From: Aeromicrobium chenweiae
Lineage (GTDB): Bacteria; Actinomycetota; Actinomycetes; Propionibacteriales; Nocardioidaceae
Direction: 5' to 3'
NCBI RefSeq assembly: GCF_003065605.1
Contig: NZ_CP026952.1
Coordinates: forward strand, 3,100,001-3,164,000
Length of the DNA: 64,000 nucleotides
Shown here: piece after piece, positions 44,180 to 52,022 of the stretch
Position numbering within the stretch: the first letter of the stretch is position 1
How the letters are laid out: the number at the start of each line of letters is the position of its first letter
Position numbers and translations under genes: made by a program
The notes under the pieces: generated by a model
What the model was told of the DNA's origin: nothing
Seen by the model: only the letters and a program-made list of their open reading frames with translations
Databases searched by the model: none

Positions 44180-44848
44180 TCAGGTGCCGGGGTTCAAACG
44201 AGAGTCCCCGGCACCGACCCCGTGCTCCTGCAGGAGGGCGCGCGCGGCCTCGACCAGGGGCACGCCCAGGACGTGCGACCGGCGCTGGAGCATCGAGAGG
44301 GCCTGCTCGGCAACCATGGAGTGCCGCCCCATGAGGACGCCCTGCGCCTGCCCGATCGTCGCCCGGGACTCGAGCGCGGAGGTCAGCCTCTCGATGTGCT
44401 GGGTGTACCGAAGGGCGATGGCCGCATGGCTCGCGAGGAGCTGCCCGGTCTCCACGTCGTCAGGGGTGAAGGGGCGGCCCCCGGCGCGGTAGACGTTGAG
44501 GGACCCGAGGATCGCCCCTCCGGCGTCCAGCTCGGACGACACGACGCGCTCCAGCCCCATGGCTGCGGCACGAGGTCCCCACTCGGGCCAGCGCACGTCG
44601 CGGGCGATGTCGTTGGAGAGGATGAAGCCGGGGCTGAGCTCGGCCTTCGCCCACGGACCTTCCCGCAGCAGGCGCTGCAGGGAGTCGGCACCACGCACCA
44701 CCTCGGTGGTCGGACCGACGGTCTCGAACCCGTCGCCGCGCCTCAGCGTGATCCCCACGTGGGCGGTGTCGAACGTCCCTGCCACGAAGTCGACGACATC
44801 GGCGACGGACTGGACGAACGCGGATGCCTCAGGCTGCTGGGTCCTCAT
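44180..44848 (-). CDS. GAF and ANTAR domain regulator (second copy)
   Basis: This 222-residue GAF (about residues 10-155) plus ANTAR (SRATIGQAQGVLMGRHSMVAEQALSMLQRRSHVLG) protein is similar in layout to the convergent copy but clearly diverged. It starts nine bases after the DoxX stop on the same strand, making it the last gene of the dioxygenase operon. That placement suggests a regulatory role for the operon rather than for the stress region. Short inverted repeats AGCGGCG/CGCCGCT (44149-44180) lie at its 3' end. Confidence 0.87.
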   Translation of the reverse strand: MRTQQPEASAFVQSVADVVDFVAGTFDTAHVGITLRRGDGFETVGPTTEVVRGADSLQRLLREGPWAKAELSPGFILSNDIARDVRWPEWGPRAAAMGLERVVSSELDAGGAILGSLNVYRAGGRPFTPDDVETGQLLASHAAIALRYTQHIERLTSALESRATIGQAQGVLMGRHSMVAEQALSMLQRRSHVLGVPLVEAARALLQEHGVGAGDSRLNPGT

Positions 44849-44857
44849 CCTCGGAGA

Positions 44858-45391
44858 TTACCCTCCAGCGTCGGGTCCCATACGACGATCCGTCCCTCGC
44901 AGCTGCGCGGAGCGGCGGACCAGCAGGGGGACCGCAGCGACGACCCCGACGACGAGCGCGACCCACCTGACCCACGGGGCGTACGTCCATCCGAGGGCGT
45001 GGTCCAGGGAGATCTCCCCCGGTCCGGTGAGGACGAGCACGGCGGCCGTGCCCGCATACACGAACGCGACCTCGTACCCGCCGAGGTGCGCCCACAGGCC
45101 GTGGGAGAAGTTCGCGGACGCCGCGACGATCATCGTGCCGATGGCCACCGCTCCGCCCAGGGGCGTCAGCAGCCCGAGTGCCAGCAGCGTCGCCGCGACG
45201 GTCTCGGACACCCCGGCCATGACCACCATGGGAGGTCCCGGCGAGAAGCCCAGGGACTCGAAGTGCGTGCCGGTCCCGGCCACCCCCATGCCGCGGAACC
45301 AGCCGAAGAGCTTCTGGGTCGCGTGACCGAGCAGCAGCAACGCGAGCATGACCCGCAGCGCCAGCAGCCCCAGGTCGAGCGTGTCGGTCAT
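44858..45391 (-). CDS. DoxX family membrane protein
   Basis: This 177-residue four-helix membrane protein of the DoxX/DoxD-like family has LLLLGHATQKLFGWFRGMGVAGT in the first helix region and later helices ending in a basic tail (LLVRRSAQLRGTDRRMG). Family members accompany oxidative or thiol metabolism, but the biochemical role is unsettled. Its start overlaps the dioxygenase stop (ATGA). Confidence 0.8.
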   Translation of the reverse strand: MTDTLDLGLLALRVMLALLLLGHATQKLFGWFRGMGVAGTGTHFESLGFSPGPPMVVMAGVSETVAATLLALGLLTPLGGAVAIGTMIVAASANFSHGLWAHLGGYEVAFVYAGTAAVLVLTGPGEISLDHALGWTYAPWVRWVALVVGVVAAVPLLVRRSAQLRGTDRRMGPDAGG

Positions 45392-46245
45392 GACGGCTGG
45401 AGCACGAAGTCGAACTCTGCGGTGACGAACGGGCGGTCGAGGGAGGTGCCGTCCGGGGCCGGACCGCCCTCGTGCGCCGTGAACGGGGTGATGAGCGCCT
45501 CCTTGGTGCCGAAGACGACGTCGGACTCGATGTAGCGCGTCCCCTCCTCGAAGATGTGGGTCACGAGGCGCTCGTAACCGTCCTCCTCCAGCAGGAAGTG
45601 GATGTGCGCGGGCCGGAAGTGCCCGATGTCGGTCCGGGAGATCAGATCGCCGACCGTGCCGTCCATGGGGATCGAGTAGCCCAGTGGGACGATGCTGCGC
45701 ACGCAGAAAGTGCCGTCCTCCCCGGTCACGTACTTCGCCCGCAGACGGGCCTCGTCGAGCTCGCCGATCTGGGACTCGTACAGGCCGTCGGCGTCGGCCT
45801 GCCAGACGTCGAGCACCGCGCCGCTGATCGGCGTGCCGTCGACGGAGGTCACCTGGCCGGTCACGAAGAACGGCACGCCCTCGATGCCGTCGGACATGTC
45901 GTGCCCGTACGGCACGCTCGGCGAGCCGTCGATGTGGAACGGGCCGAGCACCGTGGCGGGTGTCGCGGCGTCCTGGAAGTGGTGGTTCATCTGCACGACG
46001 AGCATGCTGAGGCCCAGGACGTCGGAGGCGAGGATGAACTCCTCGCGCTTCTCGTCGCTGATCTGGCCCGTACGCGTCAGCCACTGCATCGCGGCCATCC
46101 ACTCGTCCTCGGTGAGCCTGACCTCCCGCGCGAAGTCATGCAGATGCTGCACGAGCCCCGTCATCAGCTCGGCCAGGCGGGGCGTGTCGGCCGTGCCCCA
46201 GCGCCGGACCGCCAGGTCGGTGATGTTGTCCTCAGTGGCGAACAT
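45388..46245 (-). CDS. Intradiol dioxygenase, hydroxyquinol 1,2-dioxygenase type
   Basis: This 285-residue non-haem Fe(III) enzyme opens the ring of hydroxyquinol (or a catechol) between the two hydroxyls. Iron ligands fit Tyr in DADGLYESQ, Tyr in PLGYSIPMDG, and the two His in RPAHIHFLL. The N-terminal dimerisation helices (about residues 1-95) and length match hydroxyquinol dioxygenases. Catechol or chlorocatechol 1,2-dioxygenase is the alternative. No maleylacetate reductase lies in the window. It overlaps the citryl-CoA-lyase-like gene by 14 bases. Confidence 0.85.
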   Translation of the reverse strand: MFATEDNITDLAVRRWGTADTPRLAELMTGLVQHLHDFAREVRLTEDEWMAAMQWLTRTGQISDEKREEFILASDVLGLSMLVVQMNHHFQDAATPATVLGPFHIDGSPSVPYGHDMSDGIEGVPFFVTGQVTSVDGTPISGAVLDVWQADADGLYESQIGELDEARLRAKYVTGEDGTFCVRSIVPLGYSIPMDGTVGDLISRTDIGHFRPAHIHFLLEEDGYERLVTHIFEEGTRYIESDVVFGTKEALITPFTAHEGGPAPDGTSLDRPFVTAEFDFVLQPS

Positions 46246-47047
46246 CGGATCCTCCGTTCTCGGGTTCGACAAAGACGGCGTTGTTCTCGATGAGCAGGTA
46301 GGCGTCCATGGCCATCGGGCGCCGTCGTTCCTCCGCGATCTGGCCGAGCAGGCCCGCCGTGCGGGCGAGCAGGGCGAAGCCGCGGAGCAGCTCGACGGGC
46401 AGGTCGAGGTCGGCCAGCGCCGCGCCGACGACGCCGGCACCGTTGAGCACGAGCCGCCGGCCGAGGATGTCGGGGTGGACGCGACCGATCGCGAGAAACA
46501 GCTGCAGGTGCGGGCCGTACGTCCCCTCCTCCTTCGCGATCTGCACCAGTGCGGGCGTGCGGGGGTCCTCCTGCTTGTGCACCGGGTGCCCGAGCCCGGG
46601 GATGATCGCCTTGCGGGCGCGCTCGCGGGTGACGATCTCGCGCGCCAGGGCGTCCCAGTCCCCGTCGGACTCCGGGAGGGTCTCGAGCGCCCGGATCTCC
46701 CGGTCGAGGAACTGGCCGCAGTCCTCGGTGACGCCCAGGAACCGGGACCCGCCGCCGAGCAGCCCGGCCGCGAGAGCTCCCTGGAGCGAGTCCGGGGCGC
46801 TCAGGTAGGTCATGCGCGCCGCGATCGCGGTCGGGGTGAAGCCGTGGTCGGCGAGGGCCAGCAGGCACGCGTCGAACACCCGCACCTGGCCCGGTGTGGG
46901 CCGCTGCTGCGTCACGAGCCAGAACGCCATCTCGCTGAACCCGACCTGCCCCATCAGCTCGGTGCCGAGATCCTTGCCGAGCAGCGAGATCGTGGACGTC
47001 GTCGACATCCCCAGCGAGGTGGGGAAGGACGGTACGGAGTCGGTCAT
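46232..47047 (-). CDS. Citryl-CoA lyase-like protein (citrate synthase superfamily)
   Basis: This 271-residue protein is shorter than citrate synthase (about 370-430). It keeps the large-domain pattern: FSEMAFWLVTQQRPTPGQVRVFDACLLALADHGFTPT, GLLGGGSRFLGVTEDC, IIPGLGHPVHKQEDPR (His) and NGAGVVGAALADLDLPVELLRGFALLARTAGLLGQIAEE. This form is annotated as citryl-CoA lyase and should cleave or form a C-C bond of a CoA ester. The ATG at 47047 overlaps the CoA-transferase stop. Confidence 0.8.
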   Translation of the reverse strand: MTDSVPSFPTSLGMSTTSTISLLGKDLGTELMGQVGFSEMAFWLVTQQRPTPGQVRVFDACLLALADHGFTPTAIAARMTYLSAPDSLQGALAAGLLGGGSRFLGVTEDCGQFLDREIRALETLPESDGDWDALAREIVTRERARKAIIPGLGHPVHKQEDPRTPALVQIAKEEGTYGPHLQLFLAIGRVHPDILGRRLVLNGAGVVGAALADLDLPVELLRGFALLARTAGLLGQIAEERRRPMAMDAYLLIENNAVFVEPENGGSDVRH

Positions 47048-48201
47048 CGGGTTCCCTTCGCCCAGGCGCGGATGTCGTCGTCGTGCTGGCCCAGGCGGGG
47101 CGGTGGCAGGTCGTACCGCGCCTCGTCGCGCGAGAACCGGATCGGGTTGCGGATGCTGGGCACGGCGGCCGGGCCCTCGCCGACCTCGACCACCGGCTCG
47201 AGGCCAAGCGACCGGGCGAACTCGACGCCCTCGGCGATCGAGTTGATGGGGGCCGCCGCGACGCCGGCCTTCACCAGGACGTCGAACCACTCGGCCTTGG
47301 TGCGCTCGCGGAGACGGTCCTCGAGCAGGGGCCGCAGCTCGTCCCGGTTGGCGGTGCGGTCGCGGTTGGTCGCGAAGCGCGGGTCGCCGGCCAGCTCGGG
47401 CACGCCGAGCGCCTCGCACAGCCGGGCGTACTGGCCGTCGTTGCCCGCGATGATGATGATGTCCCCGTCGGACGCAGGCAGCGGCTCGTACGGGAACAGG
47501 CTCGGGTGGGCATTGCCCATGCGGTGCGGGACGGTGTCCCCCGCGACGTACGCGCCGGTCTGGTTGACCAGGCCCGACAGCGCCGACGACAACAGGTTGA
47601 CCTCGACGTGCTGGCCGCGCCCGGAGGACCCGCGGGAGTGCAGCGCGGACAGGATGCCGATCATGGCGTGCATCCCGGTCATGACGTCGAAGACCGAGAT
47701 CCCGGCCCGGTACGGCGGTCCGTCGGGTGAGCCCGTGAGGCTCATCAGGCCCGAGATCGCCTGGACCATCAGGTCGTAGCCGGGGATGTGCGCGCCGTCG
47801 CCGGTGCCGAAGCCGCTGATGGAGGCGTAGACCAGCCCGGGGTTGCTGCTCGCGACGGTCTCGTAGTCCAGGCCGAAGCGGGCCAGCCCGCCCGGCTTGA
47901 AGTTCTCGACCATGATGTCGGCGCGGTCCGCGATCTGCCGCGCCACCTCCAGATCGTCCTCCCGGCGCAGGTCGAGCGCGATCGACCGCTTGTTGCGGTT
48001 GATGCTCAGGTAGTACGTCGACTCGTCACCGCGCGTGGGCGGCACCCAGGTCCGGGTGTCGTCCCCGCCCGGGCTCTCGATCTTGATGACGTCCGCGCCG
48101 AGGTCGGCCAGCAGCATCGTGGCGTAGGGACCGGCGAGGATCCGGGAGAAGTCGGCCACGACGAGACCGCTCAACGGCCCCGGGGTCGGACTGGCAGGCA
48201 T
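47044..48201 (-). CDS. CaiB/BaiF family CoA-transferase
   Basis: This 385-residue class III CoA-transferase moves CoA between acids. The N-terminal LVVADFSRILAGPYATMLLADLGADVIKIESP and NRNKRSIALDLR are family signatures. The catalytic Asp fits GYDLMVQAISGLMSLTG. It is the first gene of the five-gene catabolic operon and faces the amidohydrolase across a shared promoter region. It probably activates an acid for the lyase encoded next. The substrate is not known. Confidence 0.88.
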   Translation of the reverse strand: MPASPTPGPLSGLVVADFSRILAGPYATMLLADLGADVIKIESPGGDDTRTWVPPTRGDESTYYLSINRNKRSIALDLRREDDLEVARQIADRADIMVENFKPGGLARFGLDYETVASSNPGLVYASISGFGTGDGAHIPGYDLMVQAISGLMSLTGSPDGPPYRAGISVFDVMTGMHAMIGILSALHSRGSSGRGQHVEVNLLSSALSGLVNQTGAYVAGDTVPHRMGNAHPSLFPYEPLPASDGDIIIIAGNDGQYARLCEALGVPELAGDPRFATNRDRTANRDELRPLLEDRLRERTKAEWFDVLVKAGVAAAPINSIAEGVEFARSLGLEPVVEVGEGPAAVPSIRNPIRFSRDEARYDLPPPRLGQHDDDIRAWAKGTR

Positions 48202-48218
48202 GGCGTTCCGATCTCTGG

Positions 48219-48356
48219 CGGACGTTTGTCCGTTCAATCTGGACGACTGACTCAGAACTGTCAAGGGTGGGTTTTTGCGACCGCAGACCCCTTGACACGT
48301 GGCCGGGCCCACATTGACGATGACCTCATTGCGCATCGCAACGGACACTCGTCCGT
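48219..48356. promoter_or_regulatory. Divergent promoter region with duplicated palindrome
   Basis: CGGAC-GTTT-GTCCG (48219-48232) and CGGAC-ACTC-GTCCG (48342-48355) flank two outward promoters. The plus promoter is TTGACA (48292-48297)-N18-GACGAT (48316-48321). The minus promoter is TTGACA (complement of 48259-48264)-N17-CAGATT. Each palindrome lies just beyond its promoter's -10. A second palindrome TTGCG-CAT-CGCAA lies at 48329-48341. IclR encoded nearby is the likely ligand-dependent regulator. Confidence 0.75.
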
Positions 48357-48377
48357 GTTGTCGACCGGAAGGCTGTC

Positions 48378-49859
48378 ATGACCTCCTCCTCCGCACCCCT
48401 CACCCCGGACACGATCGGCGACCGAGCCATCGTGTTCCGCGGAGCCACGATCCTCACGCTCGACGACGGCGGCACGGTCCTGGACGACGCCGACCTCCTG
48501 GTCGTCGGCGAGCGCATCGAGGCCGTCGGGCACGACCTTCCCGTCCCCGACGGCACGGTCGAGATCGACGCGCGCGGCGGCATCCTCATGCCGGGCATGA
48601 TCGACACGCACCGGCACATGTGGCAGACCGCGATGCGCGGCTACGGCGCCGACTGGACCCTCACGCAGTACTTCGTCTGGTACTACCTGGAGCACGGCAC
48701 GATCTTCCGTCCCGAGGACGTCTACGCCGGCAACGTCCTCGCCGCGCTCGAGGCGCTCGACGCGGGCGTCACCACCACGGCCGACTGGTCGCACGGGCTG
48801 ATCACCCCGCAGCACGCGGACGCGGCGATCGACGCGCTGGAGGAGATCCCCGGCCGCTTCGTGTTCGGCTACGGCAACATCCACGCGGCCCCGTGGGAGT
48901 GGGCCACCACACCGGAGTTCGCGGACCTGCACGCCCGCCGGCTGCACGGCAAGGGCGACATGCTGGGCTTCCAGATGGCGTTCGACGTCACGGGTGACGC
49001 GAGCTTCCCCGAGAGGGCCGCGTTCGAGGTGGCCCGTGAGCTGGGCGCGCCGGTCACGACGCACGCGGGGGTGTGGGGCGCCACCAGCGACGACGGCATC
49101 CGCCTGATGCACGACCACGGGTTCATGACCCCGGAGTCGGTGTACGTCCACTCGGCCTCGCTCGACCGGGACTCCTACCAGCGGATCGCCGCCACCGGGG
49201 GCTCGGTGTCGGTGTCGACCGAGAGCGAGCAGAGCGCCGGTCAGGGCTATCCCCCCACATGGGTCCTGCGCTCGCACGACATCCCGGTGTCGCTGTCGAT
49301 GGACACCAGCGTGTGGTGGAGCGCGGACCTGTTCAGCGCGATGCGCTCGACCCTGGGCGCCGACCGGTCGCGCATGCACCTGGAGGCGCACGCCCAGCAG
49401 GAGACGGTGACCCACAGCCACCTGCGCTCCGAGCACGTCGTGCGCTGGGCGACGCGGGGCGGCAGCCAGGCCCTCGGGCTCGATCACGCCGTCGGCAGCC
49501 TCGAGGCCGGCAAGAAGGCGGACGTCGTCCTGATCAAGAATGACCGCTCCCCCGCGATGTTCCCGATCCTCAACCCGTACGGCCACGTGGCGTTCCAGGC
49601 CCAGCGCGCGGACGTGCACACCGTCCTGGTCAACGGACGCGTGGTCAAGAGCGACCACCAGCTCGTCGGGGTCGACCTCGACAAGGCCAGGGGTGCGGTC
49701 GAGGAGAGCCTGGAGCACCTGCGCTCCACGATGGGCGAGGAGGCCTGGCTGCAGGGCATGAACCCCGACGTGCCGGAGACCAAGATCCTGGACAACCCGT
49801 ACACCTACACTGACTATCGCGACACCTCCACGCACGACCGCGTCGGGGACCAGGTGTGA
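48378..49859 (+). CDS. Amidohydrolase (TrzN/SsnA/guanine-deaminase-like superfamily)
   Basis: This 493-residue metal-dependent hydrolase has metal ligands in MPGMIDTHRHMWQT (H-x-H), VTTHAGVWG (His), YVHSASL (His) and SMDTSVWWS (Asp). The C-terminal beta-domain has GSLEAGKKADVVLIKND. Such enzymes deaminate or dechlorinate N-heterocycles or hydrolyse cyclic amides. GGAAGG precedes the ATG at 48378. It is divergent from the CoA-transferase/dioxygenase operon and followed at 15 bp by an IclR regulator, so a shared pathway is likely. Confidence 0.87.
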   Translation: MTSSSAPLTPDTIGDRAIVFRGATILTLDDGGTVLDDADLLVVGERIEAVGHDLPVPDGTVEIDARGGILMPGMIDTHRHMWQTAMRGYGADWTLTQYFVWYYLEHGTIFRPEDVYAGNVLAALEALDAGVTTTADWSHGLITPQHADAAIDALEEIPGRFVFGYGNIHAAPWEWATTPEFADLHARRLHGKGDMLGFQMAFDVTGDASFPERAAFEVARELGAPVTTHAGVWGATSDDGIRLMHDHGFMTPESVYVHSASLDRDSYQRIAATGGSVSVSTESEQSAGQGYPPTWVLRSHDIPVSLSMDTSVWWSADLFSAMRSTLGADRSRMHLEAHAQQETVTHSHLRSEHVVRWATRGGSQALGLDHAVGSLEAGKKADVVLIKNDRSPAMFPILNPYGHVAFQAQRADVHTVLVNGRVVKSDHQLVGVDLDKARGAVEESLEHLRSTMGEEAWLQGMNPDVPETKILDNPYTYTDYRDTSTHDRVGDQV

Positions 49860-49874
49860 GGGGGACGACAGGTA

Positions 49875-50678
49875 GTGGTCACGCGCGGCAGTGGTCCTGA
49901 CTTCATCGAGGCAGTGGCCCGGGGGTTCGACGTCGTCAGGACGTTCACGCCGGAGTCGCCGACCCTGACCCTGTCGGAGGTGGCCGCCCGCACCGACCTC
50001 TCCCGGCCGACGGCCCGGCGGATGCTGCTGACGCTCATGGAGCTGGGGTACGTCCGCGAGTCGCCGGCCGGCTTCTGCCTGACCCCCCGCGTGCTCGAGC
50101 TCGGGCTCACCTACATCCAGTCCCACGGCCTGTGGGACCTGGCGCGGCCCCACCTCGAGTCACTCGTGTCGCGGACCCACCAGTCCTCGTCGATCGCCCA
50201 GCTCGACGGATCGGACATCGTCTACGTCGCGCGCGTCGCGGTGCCGAAGATCATCTCGCTGGCGGTCTCGATCGGGACGCGCTTCCCCGCGGTCTCGACG
50301 TCGTTGGGCCGCGTGCTGCTGGCCGACCTGCCCCCGGACGAGCTGGAGGTCGCGCTGTCCGAGCCGAGCAGGTCGGGCATCGAGCCGCGCTACGTGCCGG
50401 ACGACGAGGAGCTGCAGGTGCTTCTCGCGCAGACCCGCGCCCGTGGCTGGGTGATGACCGACGAGCACCTGGCCGGCGGCATCCGCTCGATCGCGGCACC
50501 TGTCCGCGACGGCAGCGGCGCCGTCATCGCCGCGACGAACGTGACGGTGCACGCCGCCGAGATCTCGGTCGAGACCCTCACGGACGAGTTCCTCCCCCAG
50601 CTGATCCGCACCGCCGGCGACATCAGCGCCGACGTCGTGTCGATCGACCGGATCCCCCAGGTCATCGCACCGCGCTGA
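49875..50678 (+). CDS. IclR family transcriptional regulator (PcaR/PcaU-like)
   Basis: This 267-residue regulator starts with GTG (V-V-T-R-G-S). It has a winged helix at about residues 12-75 (LTLSEVAARTDLSRPTARRMLLTLMELGYV) and an IclR effector domain whose DIVYVARVAVPKIISLAVSIGTRFPA stretch resembles the beta-ketoadipate regulators PcaR/PcaU/PobR. Aromatic-acid sensing is therefore plausible. It is cotranscribed with the amidohydrolase and is the best candidate for the palindromes at 48.2-48.36 kb. Confidence 0.88.
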   Translation: MVTRGSGPDFIEAVARGFDVVRTFTPESPTLTLSEVAARTDLSRPTARRMLLTLMELGYVRESPAGFCLTPRVLELGLTYIQSHGLWDLARPHLESLVSRTHQSSSIAQLDGSDIVYVARVAVPKIISLAVSIGTRFPAVSTSLGRVLLADLPPDELEVALSEPSRSGIEPRYVPDDEELQVLLAQTRARGWVMTDEHLAGGIRSIAAPVRDGSGAVIAATNVTVHAAEISVETLTDEFLPQLIRTAGDISADVVSIDRIPQVIAPR

Positions 50679-50683
50679 GCGCG

Positions 50684-51427
50684 TCAGGCGATGTCGGCAG
50701 CGCCCGCCAGCGCCGCGGCCTCGGCGGCACCCGCGCTCCAGGGCTGTCCGTGCCCGGTCAGCACGACCCGCGCACCGGTGGCGCCGATGCGTCCGAGCGA
50801 CGACCGCGCGGTGGCGGCGTCGTGCGTGCCGCCCTGGCCCACCACGCGGGGACCGGTGCGTCCGGAGTACGGATCCAGCGTCACCAGGGCGTCGCCGGTG
50901 AAGACGACGTCCCGCGACGGCACGTGCAGCGCGCAGTGGCCGTCGGTGTGCCCGGGCGTGAACACGACGGTCGGCCGCGCCGGGAGGTCCACAGTCTCCC
51001 CGTCCACGAGCGCCGGACCGGGCTCCACACCGCGGACGCGCAGCCCGCCGGCGGCAGCCATGCTCGCGAGGTGGGGCACCGACCGCGGGTGCAGGATCGG
51101 GTAGGCCAGCCGGGGACGTCCCGGGTGGTAGCGGTAGGGCTGGCGCACGATGCGCCGGTCGCCCGGGTGCACCCAGACCGGCACGGAGTGCTCGGCGACC
51201 GCCCGCGACAGGATCCCGAGGTGGTCGAAGTGCCCGTGGGTCAGCACGAATCCGGCGACGTCGGTCCAGTCGCGCCCGATCCTTCGCAGGACCTCCGTCG
51301 TCTCGTCCCACATCCTCGGCAGGCCGGCGTCCACGATGGTCACCGCGTCGTCGTCCTCCAGGACGTACAGGTTCGTGCTGGCGACCGCGACCAGGTGCAC
51401 CCCGGGCACGACGTCCATGGTGATCAC
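50684..51427 (-). CDS. MBL-fold metallohydrolase
   Basis: This 247-residue metallo-beta-lactamase-fold hydrolase has the LTHGHFDHLG metal motif, a third His in FTPGHTDGHC, Asp in FTGDALVT and a final His in LTGHGQPW, so both metal sites are complete. The GTG at 51427 overlaps the upstream stop (GTGA). The ATG at 51418 is an alternative. The substrate class could be lactone, thioester or glyoxalase-like; the sequence does not decide. Confidence 0.85.
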   Translation of the reverse strand: MITMDVVPGVHLVAVASTNLYVLEDDDAVTIVDAGLPRMWDETTEVLRRIGRDWTDVAGFVLTHGHFDHLGILSRAVAEHSVPVWVHPGDRRIVRQPYRYHPGRPRLAYPILHPRSVPHLASMAAAGGLRVRGVEPGPALVDGETVDLPARPTVVFTPGHTDGHCALHVPSRDVVFTGDALVTLDPYSGRTGPRVVGQGGTHDAATARSSLGRIGATGARVVLTGHGQPWSAGAAEAAALAGAADIA

Positions 51428-52011
51428 GCGGGACCGCCCGTGCCGGTCCTCCTTCGAGCCAGGCGCCGCACCGCCCTCACGGCGACGGTCCCGGTGACGA
51501 GCCAGGGTCCCGCCACGAGGATCGGGTCCATCCACTGGTGGCGCGTGTCCACCCGCCGGCCGGCGCGGCGCGAGGCCAGGCCGTGGTGCGTCAGCTCGGC
51601 GCGGATGCCGGTCTCGGTCACGGGGTTGTCCGGGTGCGCCGTCAGCAGCGAGCGCAGGTGGCTCTCGACCGCGTCGACCCGGTCGGCCCCCAGCAGCAGG
51701 AGCCAGTGCGCCGCGCGGGCCTCGCTGAACCGTGCGTAGGCGTACCGGCGGATCACGCCCGACAGCCCCTTCAGCGGCACGGAGGTGCCGAACACCGGCG
51801 GCATCATGCCGTGCTCGATCGACCGCTCCCGGAAGCCGTGGACCTCCTGGCGCTCGGGGAAGTCCCAGTGCGCGCCGGAGTCGAGGTCGCGCCGCTCCTG
51901 CGGGAACGCGGGACGGTCGGCGGGGTCGAGGTCCACTCCCCATCCCGGGATCTGGGCTCGGAGCTCGTCACGGGACCGGGCGAGCGGGGGCTTGTCGGCG
52001 GTGTAGGTCAT
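51424..52011 (-). CDS. Hypothetical protein in dehydrogenase operon
   Basis: This 195-residue protein has an N-terminal polar, Pro/Arg-rich part (IPGWGVDLDPADRPAFPQERRDLDSGAHWDFPERQ). A helical segment follows (SGVIRRYAYARFSEARAAHWLLLLGADRVDAVESHLRSLL), then a short hydrophobic stretch near the C-terminus (ILVAGPWLVTGTVAVRAV). I do not recognise the family. It lies 11 bp after the zinc dehydrogenase gene and overlaps the MBL gene. Confidence 0.65.
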   Translation of the reverse strand: MTYTADKPPLARSRDELRAQIPGWGVDLDPADRPAFPQERRDLDSGAHWDFPERQEVHGFRERSIEHGMMPPVFGTSVPLKGLSGVIRRYAYARFSEARAAHWLLLLGADRVDAVESHLRSLLTAHPDNPVTETGIRAELTHHGLASRRAGRRVDTRHQWMDPILVAGPWLVTGTVAVRAVRRLARRRTGTGGPA

Positions 52012-52022
52012 GACGGGGCCTT

